This document shows, piece by piece, positions 44,301-53,036 of a stretch of 64,000 nucleotides of DNA. The notes beneath the pieces are model-generated. The model searched no databases. It saw nothing but the letters and a program-made list of their open reading frames with translations, and was not told where the DNA came from. The stretch is from the NCBI GenBank assembly GCA_045577735.1, contig JAZNIY010000013.1, positions 1 through 64,000 on the forward strand. The letters are read 5' to 3'. Origin of the DNA: Stercoripulliclostridium_A sp045577735. Its GTDB lineage: Bacteria; Bacillota; Clostridia; Christensenellales; DTU072. Position 1 is the first letter of the stretch, and the number at the start of each line of letters is the position of its first letter. Made by a program: the position numbers and the translations under genes.

Positions 44301-47300
44301 TGTACTATGCCGGTGTTGATGCAAACGGAAAACATATTCCTGTTACAACGACCAGTGCCGTTTATGCATATCCGGATGGCACCGTAAATCCTCAAGTTAT
44401 TAACGTATGTGAACCTTTCGAAGACGCTAACGGCAACGGAGATTGGGACGAAGGCGAAAGCTTTAATGATACCAACGCTAACGGTGTTTGGGATGCAAAC
44501 GATTTTGTATTTACTTTCTCAAACAACACTACCGTTACCCGTTATGCAGTTATGACGGTAACCGGTAGGGGCAACTATACCGGTAGCATTTCCGCAAACT
44601 ACTACATTGTATCAATGGACTTTGTAGGAAATGGTGGAACGATAGAGGATCTTGCTGACGAAACCTATACCGGTTCTACAATTGCTCCTCAACCCAACAC
44701 TCTAACCATAAATATTAAAGGACAAAGTCTTGTAATAGAGAAGGGTAAAGATTTCGTTATCGTAGATGGTATTGGAAGCAATACCAATGCAACCACCCTT
44801 TCAAATCCCAAGACGAATAACTATATAGTCATATCTTTCACTGGCTACAAGAAAGATACTGCAAACCAAGGTATTGCAACGCAAGAGAAATATGGTAATT
44901 ACTATGGTGAAAAACTAAAAGTATACTTTACGATTAAGCCCAAAGCAATTGACCATAGGGACATTGAAACTTATGCAAGCTGGCAAAACTTCAAGGATCA
45001 AGTTACCTATACCGGTAAAAAGATTGACCATGAAAATTTGAGTATAGTTACAGAAGACGTTGTTAAGACGGCGAATACCATATATCTTCGCGATACCGTA
45101 GCCAATCCCGATGGACCACTTGTAAGGAACGAAGACTATGTAATCGATAATTGGGGTGGTGAAAACGACAATATTAATGCTGGTGATTATGCCGGTATTG
45201 TAGTCATACGTGGTGAAGGCAACTATACTGGTTACGTTACCATTAATTTCAAGATATACGCTAGGGATATCGATACTATCCGTGACAACATAATAGTAAA
45301 GTTGAATAGTTATTCCTTCGAATATACCGGAGCCATGATTAGACCTCAAGTTACCGAGGTTAAGGATGAACTACTTACGGTTGAATCGAAGCAAATTCTC
45401 ACGCGCGACGTTGATTTTACCGTTAACTTTGGTGGAGAGTCTGACGATGGTTTAATTTACAACGTTGACGTATTAAAGGGTGGATTAGTTACCATAGTTG
45501 GTAAGGGTAACTATACCGGAAGCAAGACGGTGGACTTTGAAATCACAAAGAAAGCACAAACCGTTAAACTGGAAAATCCCTATGGCAACAACGTTTGGGA
45601 CGAAGGTGAAAAATACTTCGATGCAAACAATAACATGCAATATGACGAAGGCGAACCCTTTATGGATTCCGTCTATAGCACTGGCTACAACAATGCTCTT
45701 GCTCCCGAAAGCAAGGCTAACGATCCCAGCTTACAAGAGAGTGCAAAGAACGGCACTGCTGGCGTAATGTATGCCGATTATGAAGTTAATGCAGATGCAA
45801 ACGGCAACATCGTCGTAGTTGCATATACCGATGCTATTGCTCCTTTACGCCTTGTTAAGATTAAGGCTGTTAACATTAATAGGGGAATAGCTACCGGTGT
45901 AGGCGTAACCTACGTAAGCCTGGAAGAATATACTGATGAAAATGGTAAGGTCTGGGCAAAGACCACGGCAGAAGTTAGCGTTAAGGGCGTATACGGTATC
46001 ATTAGGATTTATGCCGTTCAAGAAGATGAAGTCGTTGTTAACGGCAAGCTAAACGAGGACGCAACCAATCCCGATGCTAAGATTGGCAACGAAATTTATC
46101 AAAACCGTGGCAATTACGTTAGTTATTCACACGTATGGGGAGAGGGTGACGTTTACTCCATTTATGCAAAGAGGCAAGACAAGTCCAGAACCTATGAAAA
46201 GGAAGATGGTACCATAACCACCATTTCCAAGGTATATGGTAACGATAGCTTTACTCTTGCACCACAACTTGCTTCAGGCGACTTGTTTGCATACTACGTA
46301 AAGACCGACTGTTCGAACGACAGTTACGTTGATGAAAATGCAAACGGCAAATATGACGTAGGTGAACCCTTTACCGACGTAGACAGAAACGGCAAATACG
46401 ATCCTTATATCATAAGCGTATCACAAAGTGGACAAACGAGAGTTGTTCAAGTTGGTATAGTTGGTGAAAGCATAATAACCATATATCACGACGGATACGT
46501 TCCTTCAAGATATACCCAAGCGGGAGACGATGCCAACGCATACGTTTCATATAGTGTAGACGTTAAAGTTAGAGTAAACAAGAGAACGCTAATCATATCT
46601 TTCGAAGAGTTAGACGTTCCCTATGGCGTTAACATTGAAGACTCTAGTGACTATGAGTTCAAGTATACCTACAGAACGCAAGCGGGTGAAGCCGGCACCA
46701 GTGAGGGTGACTCCTATACCACGTTACAATATTTCTCCAGAAAGGATGATATCAACGACATTTTGACCGGATATCGCGTTAGTTACGATTATTCATATTG
46801 CACCGACGTTAATAGTTATCTTCTAGAAGTATTCGGCAATGAAGATGATATTGAGAAGGGTAGCTTGTACGACAACTATAATATCGTTTACGAAGAGGGT
46901 ATCCTTAACGTTGTAAAGAGGGCGTTGACGGTTTCCGTTTCTATGAATAATAGCGCAGCCAATACGCTGTCAAAAGTTTATGGTTCTGAAAATCCCACGG
47001 AATATGACCTCGAATTCGTAGGCTTCCCCGAAGGAGAAGGAAAGAACGTACTGGAATATGACCCCGTATTTGTCAACAATCGTCCCAGAATCGTCTTTAG
47101 TAGCGTAGGAATTCGTGATGAAAATGGCAATCTTACCGGTGAATATAGTGACGAAGTTACCAAGTATAGCGACGTAGGTGGCTATACTGTATTGCTAACT
47201 GGAGGACAAGCAACTAACTATTATTTCACCGACGTAAAGGTAGACTTGTTCGTTACTCCCGCACCCGTAGTTATCAAGATTGGTAACACGGTAGACGGTG

Positions 47301-50300
47301 TATTTGAAGAAGCTGAAGACGGTGTAATCGTTAAAAAGGTTTACGATGGCAAACAAGTAATGCTAATGTCCGACAACGTAAGTATTGAAGGCGTTGATGA
47401 AAATGCTACCGTTCCAATTCAAGATGAAACCACGAAGATCTCATTCCTATACGTCTATGGCACGACAGAAACGGCTATCCCACAAACACTTGCAAGAACC
47501 TATGCGATAATAGTACAATTCGAGGCTAGTGCAAATGATAACTATACCGCCACGAACCAAAGGTTCGAAGGTGCAATTATTATCGAGAAAGCCGAACCTG
47601 TAGTAATTTTGAATTACTCGGAAATTGAGTACACCGGTAGGCCCATACCTATCGCGCGCGTAACACCTATCATAAGTGGGATTTATGGTGGCAAAACGAT
47701 TGATAACACAAACTACCATAAGTTGTTGTTCGAAAAGGATCCCGAATTGAATTACGAGCCTACCATAGAGGATGGCGTACTTGTTTACGATGAAAACATG
47801 TACACCGAGATTCCACCCACAGCACTTGGACAATATGACATGATAGTCGTTTACGTTGCAAACGTTAGTGACGTATACAAAGACGTAACGGTATACTTCG
47901 AAGACGTATTATACGTTAAGACCGGTATTGCGACTATCGAGTTTAATCCTATAGGGGATAAAAACTTTGTATACGATGGATTGGAACATTCGGTTGACGT
48001 TTCGGAATTCCAAGCATCATATACCTCACAAGATACGTTAATAACCGAAATACTATATAACGGAAGTTTCACTATACAATACATGGGAAGTGATGGCGTT
48101 GTGACGTCAAAGGCTCCCGTTGACGCAGGTAATTACGCTGTTATTGTTAACTATATACCCGCAGAAGGGGATCCCGTTGACGGCGGTTCGGCTACGTTCG
48201 CAAATGCAATAAAAATTGCTCCGTTTGATCTTGCAACTCCGGGACACATCTATGCTGAACTACTTAGTGGTAGCTACAACGAAGTAACCTATGATGGTAA
48301 AGAACACCCCATTCAAAACTCCGAAATCGTACTATTACCCGTTCCTGCTGATCAAGCAGTTGAGGGCAGAAGACCCATGGGTACTATTGCGATATCTTAC
48401 GTAAATGCTCAAGGTGTTGCTTATTCTACTCCCATAAACGCAGGTTCATACTTTGCAATGGTAACCTATATCCCCAACGATTCCGGTGATAACTATACCT
48501 ATGGTGCAAAAGAAGCGGACGGCACGTTAATTCCTATTAACGTTGGTAAGGTGGTAGAAATCAACAGGGCAGAGGTTAGAATAGAGGAGATGTTGACCGT
48601 CAAGACCGAGCAATACACCGGTAGAGGCGTCCAAATGAACGCAGTTAAATACTATGGTGTAGAAATCACTCCCGGAAGATATGACGTACCCGTTGGTAAA
48701 CTAAGATATGAATATCGTTTGAGCAATTCTGCAGAAGGTTGGACCGAAAGATTACCCGTAAACGCAGGCACCTATGACGTAATGGTAACCTACGTATCGG
48801 AAAGCATAGACAACTACTACAGCCGTGAAGGCAAGATAGGTTATGGTGTAATCGTCATAGAGCCCATACTACCCAGCATTGCTATTAATAGTATGGTATT
48901 TGACTTTGGTACTGACATAGCACCTTACTATGACATCAACAATAGCTTATTTGCAGGTTACGTTATCCGTGGCGCACAAGCTGACGTTGATGGACCTCTT
49001 GCAGACATTCAAAACAACGTTTCCATCGTAAGTGTAGTATATGGTACTCGCTATACCGATCCTACAACCAACAAGATTGAATACGAATGGTCCGACAGAG
49101 CACCCGTTGCAAGTGGTAAGTATAGCGTAAAGGTAACCTACCAAGTATTGCAACGTGACAGTTCTAACTACAGCACGAATGCCGTAACCAGACAAGACTG
49201 CTTGACCATAAACAACATTATACCTTGGTTCAAACTAGAGACCAAGACGGTATTCTATAGTGGTGAACGTGCTTCTGCAAACCTCGCAACCGTATATGAT
49301 AGTAGTTCATATGACAACGAATATATCAAGTGGGAAGAGGGCATGGACAAATATGGTAACTACTATTATGGTACTATTGGTTACGAATACAGGAAGCAAG
49401 GCACCGATTCTTGGCTAACTGCAGCACCTAGAGAGGTAGGCACCTATGACGTACGTATTCGTTACTATGAAAACCTTAAGAGTGACTCTTTCACCTCACA
49501 AACGCTAATAGTAAGTGGCGCCCTTGAAATTAAACCTCTAGTAATCAACGTAATGCCTCTCTACGGACAAGGCAACGTATACGATGGTTCCTATACCGAT
49601 GGTAACGCAGTTGCATACGTATATTCTTACGAGCGTGACGGATACAAGTACATGGTATATTCCAGAGTAGGCGATTTGGAAAAGGGTGAAATCATTGATA
49701 TTTCCTCTGCTGAATACGTTGATGAAAACGGACACGTATTCAACGTTTTGACGGACACCAGCCTAGAAGCCGAAGCTTGGAGAGATTACTACACCAAGGC
49801 ACTAATTCTAGGGGAAGGAAGTTTCGTTGATGGTGGTGAAAACGTTATCTTCAACTTTGGCGAGCTTCTAGACACTAAGGGAATGGTAGTTCTTAATGCT
49901 TCAAACGGCAAGAGATACGAAATTGACCTTGACAGAGAAATCGTATATCTAAACGATGGCATTACCTATACGCTAGGTACTCAAAGTGGATATTACTTCT
50001 CCGAAATTAATGGTGAGGGAGCTGTCAACGTAATAGAAATTGACCCCAATAAGGTAGTTGGTGGCATATTCAGCCTCAACGTAGCAGGTAGAATCAAGAG
50101 ATATACCGTAAACTTTGGCGATATGACGGCTATTGATGAAAATGGCGTACGTTATGACATCTATCGCAATGCAGGTCGCATCGAGTACGTAGAGAATGGC
50201 GACACCTATAATATCTCTATCGACCACAGTGCATATTATCAAGTTGGAGTAGATGGCAAGGCTATTTACAAGCACGCAAATGGTTCTGCATTCTTGATTG

Positions 50301-52111
50301 ATATTAACACTTCCAAGGTGGAAAGAATTGCAATTTTGAAGGTAGAAACGGCAAGCTTCAGCTACATTGACGTTGAAGGCGAAGAAAAGAACGTAACCTT
50401 TAACGTTAGCGACTTGACTGCTCTATACACCAAGAACTCATATATTGGTCGTTACCAAATCCGTGAAGACCTCAGCGTTATTGTTGACCTAAAGGCAAAG
50501 ACGGTAAGAATACCCACCTTCTTTATTGTTAAGGAAAACGGAACGATGCTATCATTCATCGACTATAACGGACTTGAAGACCGTTTCATGAGATCCAACC
50601 TCTATGCAACGACAAGAGAAAACGTATACTTGTATTACAGTAACTATGGCGATACTTACTACGTTGACCTTGAAAACATGATTGCAAGAATTATTAACAA
50701 CCTCTACTTCTTTGACGCTGAAGACGAGAGAATCTACCAAGTAGTAGACGGCGTAGAGAAGAGCTTTGGCGTTGACGTTAGAGAGTTCACCTACAACGTA
50801 GTACGTGGTGGTAAGCTCTATGACGTAACCACCTTGTATGGCGCAGAATACGAAGTAGAAAAGACCACCCTCATTGCAGGCAACGAATGGAATGGTAGCA
50901 TGAGATTGAGCGCACAAAACGCTGGCGCATATGAAATCACACAAGGCTCCCTTGTAATTGGTGGAAACTACAGCATTAACTTCGTAGGTGGCGTATTCTA
51001 CAAGATTGAACGCACAAAACTTCAAATCGAGTTTGTTGGCACCGACAATACCATCTATGACGGACAAGGCAAGTACGTAAGCTACGTAATTAATGGACTT
51101 GTTAACAACGAAACCGAGCTTGTACTTAATGCAAAGCAAGAGTATGATGGTGACAACGTTAACGTAACCTCAACGGGTTATCGCACCAAGATTTCATTAA
51201 AAACTGACAACTACTATATTGAAGGTGGCAGAAACTTTGAAGACGAAAGCAGTATTTATAGTGATTACTACTTTATCGATCCGGCAACCATGGCACCCAT
51301 AGTATTTGAAAGAGGGGATGACATCGTATACGACGGCTTCAAGCACTATCTTGAACTCAAGAACGTAGAAAGAGGGGCAAAGGTAACCTATTCCGGTTCC
51401 AGCACGGCACCCTACTTTGTAGAACCCGGTATCTATAGCATTATAGCAACGGTAAGCAAGGACAACTACGTGTCCCAAGAAGTAGAGCTAACCATAGTAA
51501 TCACCAAGGCAAAGTATAGTCTAAACGTACTTGACGTACCCGGCACTTTGACCTATGGCGATGCACTTCCTGCGCTACGTACCGACTCACAAGACGGCAC
51601 CGTTGCACTAGATCCCGGTCAAGTTCTACTACCCGGAGTTACCACCTATACCTGGACGTTCACACCTCATTCTCAAGAGTTCTACAAGTTCTATGAAGGC
51701 AACTCACAAGGTGGAAGCACCATAACCGGTACCATAGAGCTCAAGGTACAAAAGGCACAAGCGAACATTCAAATTAGTGGTAACTTGGTACAATCCGAAA
51801 CCAGTCCCAGCGCAATTATTGGTATTGCAAACGGACTAAGCCACAACGAGAGCGAGCTTGTAACCATAGAGTACGTTTCAGCAGACGGCACTCGTTATGC
51901 TAAGATGCCCACCGAAGCTGGTAAGTATACCGTAGTAGTAACCTATGCCGGTGACGAATACCATATGGAAACGGTATACACCACCACGCTAACGATAGAG
52001 GCGGAATCCAACTACGATTGGTTGATAATCCTAGGTGGCGTACTTCTTGGATTAACCGTATTGAGCACGGCATTCTTCCTCATTCGTGGTAAGAGAAAGA
52101 AACTAGACTAA
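41339..52111 (+). CDS. giant membrane-anchored surface protein 2: MBG/YDG repeats with EF-hand-like loops
   Basis: 3,590 residues. An N-terminal membrane helix (about 24-49; KSPMLKLLKYALVGITAFLA) leads into the shared N-terminal module (around DELARAAIANGQITTCSVSLHV and IRFGIYYRM). Many MBG/YDG units follow, with VYDG or YTG starts and NAGxYxxxVxY ends. Three calcium-type loops occur at 44.4, 45.6 and 46.35 kb (for example DANGNGDWDEGE, DENANGKYDVGE). A run of about 430 residues (49.6-50.9 kb) with repeated tyrosine-rich strands seems inserted within one YDG unit. It ends in a helix and tail (LIILGGVLLGLTVLSTAFFL, then RGKRKKLD). AGAGAGGT is the ribosome site; co-transcription with surface protein 1 is likely (80-base gap, no terminator). 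Confidence 0.88.
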   Translation: MNKQFELIPMEVNVTNEVATKKKSPMLKLLKYALVGITAFLALVILFAVGAEKINPAVDTIMQKMGVGEHIVVAETSPVAYAWTNPSSNSTTDNTRVADTGSYTWKVVNRNSTLRPTTAHSGWNWGYRTESGAGNFTLGSDGSISCNTSSAFTVQTLFYVDIYVDELARAAIANGQITTCSVSLHVSQVGTANIYDRGDLYGTFFLCGSASGSTNAACNDMGSNSYLATGRDKFDDDMQGGRHDYSCSMSLTLNSNMKKIRFGIYYRMVMTGRTGVQIGGAECFAPAPTISSNFTTDTYKNGTIQFAVAGDAGGGNIYPVTAGTFGVSVTDVLNTESCVAAFDSSHLYDGTVIGNVIAKPAKGYYFSGWRITGASLWNNPTKTLTTLSLAGPYLKANTTTTVTAYFRKIQVTDENGSWNYLQELNSDGTLKLDANGKPTAIGQGPAVVTPSANSDTGSSVSFTITGGIYSSTNPTFTSTAKMYQSTDGGSHNSNSKPTNAGAYRLIVGIFVSGTETDSSKVLGYYIKESFTIGAVNVTHKAGENEVTTSSPIPSRAYSSYAYTPVPDYVDVTINSRPYRMFNSTDYTIGSYTNNVNVSRDSDAYFTFTSRGNFTGQNDAYFKITHLNINEAGFVYDATMAEEIRLNYNVVYTGFEQRPGTGSGNNYGVIALRITGRVLKSGSFTSYDPNNETEMNERTTLKTFTIYIQTQDNANAYNDGLANKSYFKYNAQGEKGEAYASINRATGEHSYFYVVGQDAGTIDATKIYKNNIDICTYGTSANCASFDVSLVEGTSNMTGSLTAYFNIGALDLSTINAENIVVTPQTQTHVYTSDGITPVPNLVQITVSGLYPYLYNSNTGRYSNASSLPITYSFARTNALGAGDDYGSVSYGDIDASKTGTSGAGQTFSTWNAYFGGTRPDDYGYANNVNASSEAQITVELSGGGNIEGTIITSFTITPRPLNEKATGFGSSSTQTVGQIAQTGSNNVVYYAGVDANGKHIPVTTTSAVYAYPDGTVNPQVINVCEPFEDANGNGDWDEGESFNDTNANGVWDANDFVFTFSNNTTVTRYAVMTVTGRGNYTGSISANYYIVSMDFVGNGGTIEDLADETYTGSTIAPQPNTLTINIKGQSLVIEKGKDFVIVDGIGSNTNATTLSNPKTNNYIVISFTGYKKDTANQGIATQEKYGNYYGEKLKVYFTIKPKAIDHRDIETYASWQNFKDQVTYTGKKIDHENLSIVTEDVVKTANTIYLRDTVANPDGPLVRNEDYVIDNWGGENDNINAGDYAGIVVIRGEGNYTGYVTINFKIYARDIDTIRDNIIVKLNSYSFEYTGAMIRPQVTEVKDELLTVESKQILTRDVDFTVNFGGESDDGLIYNVDVLKGGLVTIVGKGNYTGSKTVDFEITKKAQTVKLENPYGNNVWDEGEKYFDANNNMQYDEGEPFMDSVYSTGYNNALAPESKANDPSLQESAKNGTAGVMYADYEVNADANGNIVVVAYTDAIAPLRLVKIKAVNINRGIATGVGVTYVSLEEYTDENGKVWAKTTAEVSVKGVYGIIRIYAVQEDEVVVNGKLNEDATNPDAKIGNEIYQNRGNYVSYSHVWGEGDVYSIYAKRQDKSRTYEKEDGTITTISKVYGNDSFTLAPQLASGDLFAYYVKTDCSNDSYVDENANGKYDVGEPFTDVDRNGKYDPYIISVSQSGQTRVVQVGIVGESIITIYHDGYVPSRYTQAGDDANAYVSYSVDVKVRVNKRTLIISFEELDVPYGVNIEDSSDYEFKYTYRTQAGEAGTSEGDSYTTLQYFSRKDDINDILTGYRVSYDYSYCTDVNSYLLEVFGNEDDIEKGSLYDNYNIVYEEGILNVVKRALTVSVSMNNSAANTLSKVYGSENPTEYDLEFVGFPEGEGKNVLEYDPVFVNNRPRIVFSSVGIRDENGNLTGEYSDEVTKYSDVGGYTVLLTGGQATNYYFTDVKVDLFVTPAPVVIKIGNTVDGVFEEAEDGVIVKKVYDGKQVMLMSDNVSIEGVDENATVPIQDETTKISFLYVYGTTETAIPQTLARTYAIIVQFEASANDNYTATNQRFEGAIIIEKAEPVVILNYSEIEYTGRPIPIARVTPIISGIYGGKTIDNTNYHKLLFEKDPELNYEPTIEDGVLVYDENMYTEIPPTALGQYDMIVVYVANVSDVYKDVTVYFEDVLYVKTGIATIEFNPIGDKNFVYDGLEHSVDVSEFQASYTSQDTLITEILYNGSFTIQYMGSDGVVTSKAPVDAGNYAVIVNYIPAEGDPVDGGSATFANAIKIAPFDLATPGHIYAELLSGSYNEVTYDGKEHPIQNSEIVLLPVPADQAVEGRRPMGTIAISYVNAQGVAYSTPINAGSYFAMVTYIPNDSGDNYTYGAKEADGTLIPINVGKVVEINRAEVRIEEMLTVKTEQYTGRGVQMNAVKYYGVEITPGRYDVPVGKLRYEYRLSNSAEGWTERLPVNAGTYDVMVTYVSESIDNYYSREGKIGYGVIVIEPILPSIAINSMVFDFGTDIAPYYDINNSLFAGYVIRGAQADVDGPLADIQNNVSIVSVVYGTRYTDPTTNKIEYEWSDRAPVASGKYSVKVTYQVLQRDSSNYSTNAVTRQDCLTINNIIPWFKLETKTVFYSGERASANLATVYDSSSYDNEYIKWEEGMDKYGNYYYGTIGYEYRKQGTDSWLTAAPREVGTYDVRIRYYENLKSDSFTSQTLIVSGALEIKPLVINVMPLYGQGNVYDGSYTDGNAVAYVYSYERDGYKYMVYSRVGDLEKGEIIDISSAEYVDENGHVFNVLTDTSLEAEAWRDYYTKALILGEGSFVDGGENVIFNFGELLDTKGMVVLNASNGKRYEIDLDREIVYLNDGITYTLGTQSGYYFSEINGEGAVNVIEIDPNKVVGGIFSLNVAGRIKRYTVNFGDMTAIDENGVRYDIYRNAGRIEYVENGDTYNISIDHSAYYQVGVDGKAIYKHANGSAFLIDINTSKVERIAILKVETASFSYIDVEGEEKNVTFNVSDLTALYTKNSYIGRYQIREDLSVIVDLKAKTVRIPTFFIVKENGTMLSFIDYNGLEDRFMRSNLYATTRENVYLYYSNYGDTYYVDLENMIARIINNLYFFDAEDERIYQVVDGVEKSFGVDVREFTYNVVRGGKLYDVTTLYGAEYEVEKTTLIAGNEWNGSMRLSAQNAGAYEITQGSLVIGGNYSINFVGGVFYKIERTKLQIEFVGTDNTIYDGQGKYVSYVINGLVNNETELVLNAKQEYDGDNVNVTSTGYRTKISLKTDNYYIEGGRNFEDESSIYSDYYFIDPATMAPIVFERGDDIVYDGFKHYLELKNVERGAKVTYSGSSTAPYFVEPGIYSIIATVSKDNYVSQEVELTIVITKAKYSLNVLDVPGTLTYGDALPALRTDSQDGTVALDPGQVLLPGVTTYTWTFTPHSQEFYKFYEGNSQGGSTITGTIELKVQKAQANIQISGNLVQSETSPSAIIGIANGLSHNESELVTIEYVSADGTRYAKMPTEAGKYTVVVTYAGDEYHMETVYTTTLTIEAESNYDWLIILGGVLLGLTVLSTAFFLIRGKRKKLD

Positions 52112-52121
52112 TCTAAAAAGA

Positions 52122-52152
52122 CCTTTGGCTTGCCCTCGGGCGAGCCAAGGGG
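52122..52152 (+). terminator. large hairpin after surface protein 2
   Basis: CCTTTGGCTTGCC pairs with GGCGAGCCAAGGGG around a tiny loop, just after the stop codon. There is no T tract, so it may allow partial read-through to the isomerase gene. Confidence 0.55.
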
Positions 52153-52193
52153 CAAGAATAATAATGATAAGCGCGCACGCGCGTAAGGGAAAG

Positions 52194-52958
52194 ATGAAAA
52201 TTAATTGTGGTTCACAACTTTATACCTATCGTTCTGTTATAAAGACGGAAGAGGACCTAAAGGCCGTATTTACCAGACTTAAAGAGTATGGCTGTACCGT
52301 TGCGCAATGGAGTGGCGTTAAGGTTCCAATAGAGGGTAGCGCACTCAAGGCGTTAGGTGAGGAGCAGGGCATAAAGATACCACTTAGCCACACCCCGTGG
52401 AAGAGGATAGTGGAGGAGACGGACAAGGTCGCAAAGTGGCACCTGGAAGCTGGAGCGCACACCGTTGGACTTGGCATGATGGACGTTAAATACCTACGTT
52501 CCTACGACACCCTCCAAGAGTTTTGTAACAAGGCGAACGAGATAGGGGAAAGGCTAAAGCCCTATGGACTAAGGTTTGGATACCATAATCACTCTATGGA
52601 ATTCAAGAAAATGGGGGACAAGTTGGTTATAGAGCACCTAAGAGACAATTGCCCCGACCTAGAGTTCATATTTGATACCTTTTGGTGTAAGTACGCGGGA
52701 CATGATCCTAGCGAGTGGATATTAAAGTTAGAGGGCAGAGTGAGAGATATCCACCTTAAAGATTGGAAGAAGAGTATACTCAAGCTACCAAGGTTCCAAG
52801 ACGTAGGAAAGGGCGAGTTAGACTTTGAGAGCATACTCAAAAATGCCGAAAGGGCGGGGACGGAAAGTGCGCTAATAGAGCACGATACAACGAGAAACCC
52901 CGACAAAACGACGAAAGAGAGCATGGAATATCTAAAAGAGATATACCTGAACAAATAG
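52194..52958 (+). CDS. sugar phosphate isomerase/epimerase-like TIM-barrel protein
   Basis: 254 residues from ATG 52194 (AAGGGAA 5-9 bases upstream); an in-frame start at 52125 would begin inside the hairpin. The xylose-isomerase-like barrel has metal ligands in PLSHTPW, YHNHSMEF (HNH), LEFIFDTFW, VRDIHLKDW and a late SALIEHD. It should isomerise or epimerise a sugar or inositol derivative in the cytoplasm. It is the only small gene within the surface-protein cluster and has no signal peptide. Confidence 0.85.
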   Translation: MKINCGSQLYTYRSVIKTEEDLKAVFTRLKEYGCTVAQWSGVKVPIEGSALKALGEEQGIKIPLSHTPWKRIVEETDKVAKWHLEAGAHTVGLGMMDVKYLRSYDTLQEFCNKANEIGERLKPYGLRFGYHNHSMEFKKMGDKLVIEHLRDNCPDLEFIFDTFWCKYAGHDPSEWILKLEGRVRDIHLKDWKKSILKLPRFQDVGKGELDFESILKNAERAGTESALIEHDTTRNPDKTTKESMEYLKEIYLNK

Positions 52959-53036
52959 ATCACAAAAAACCAAACAACGAGAAAAATTAAGGAATCCACT
53001 TATTAGCGGAAACGCCAATATCTAGGAGAATAAATT

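Noticed and set aside
52125..52193. N-terminal extension of the isomerase-like gene
   Set aside because: It would begin within the hairpin after surface protein 2 and lacks a ribosome site; ATG 52194 has AAGGGAA upstream and matches the family start.
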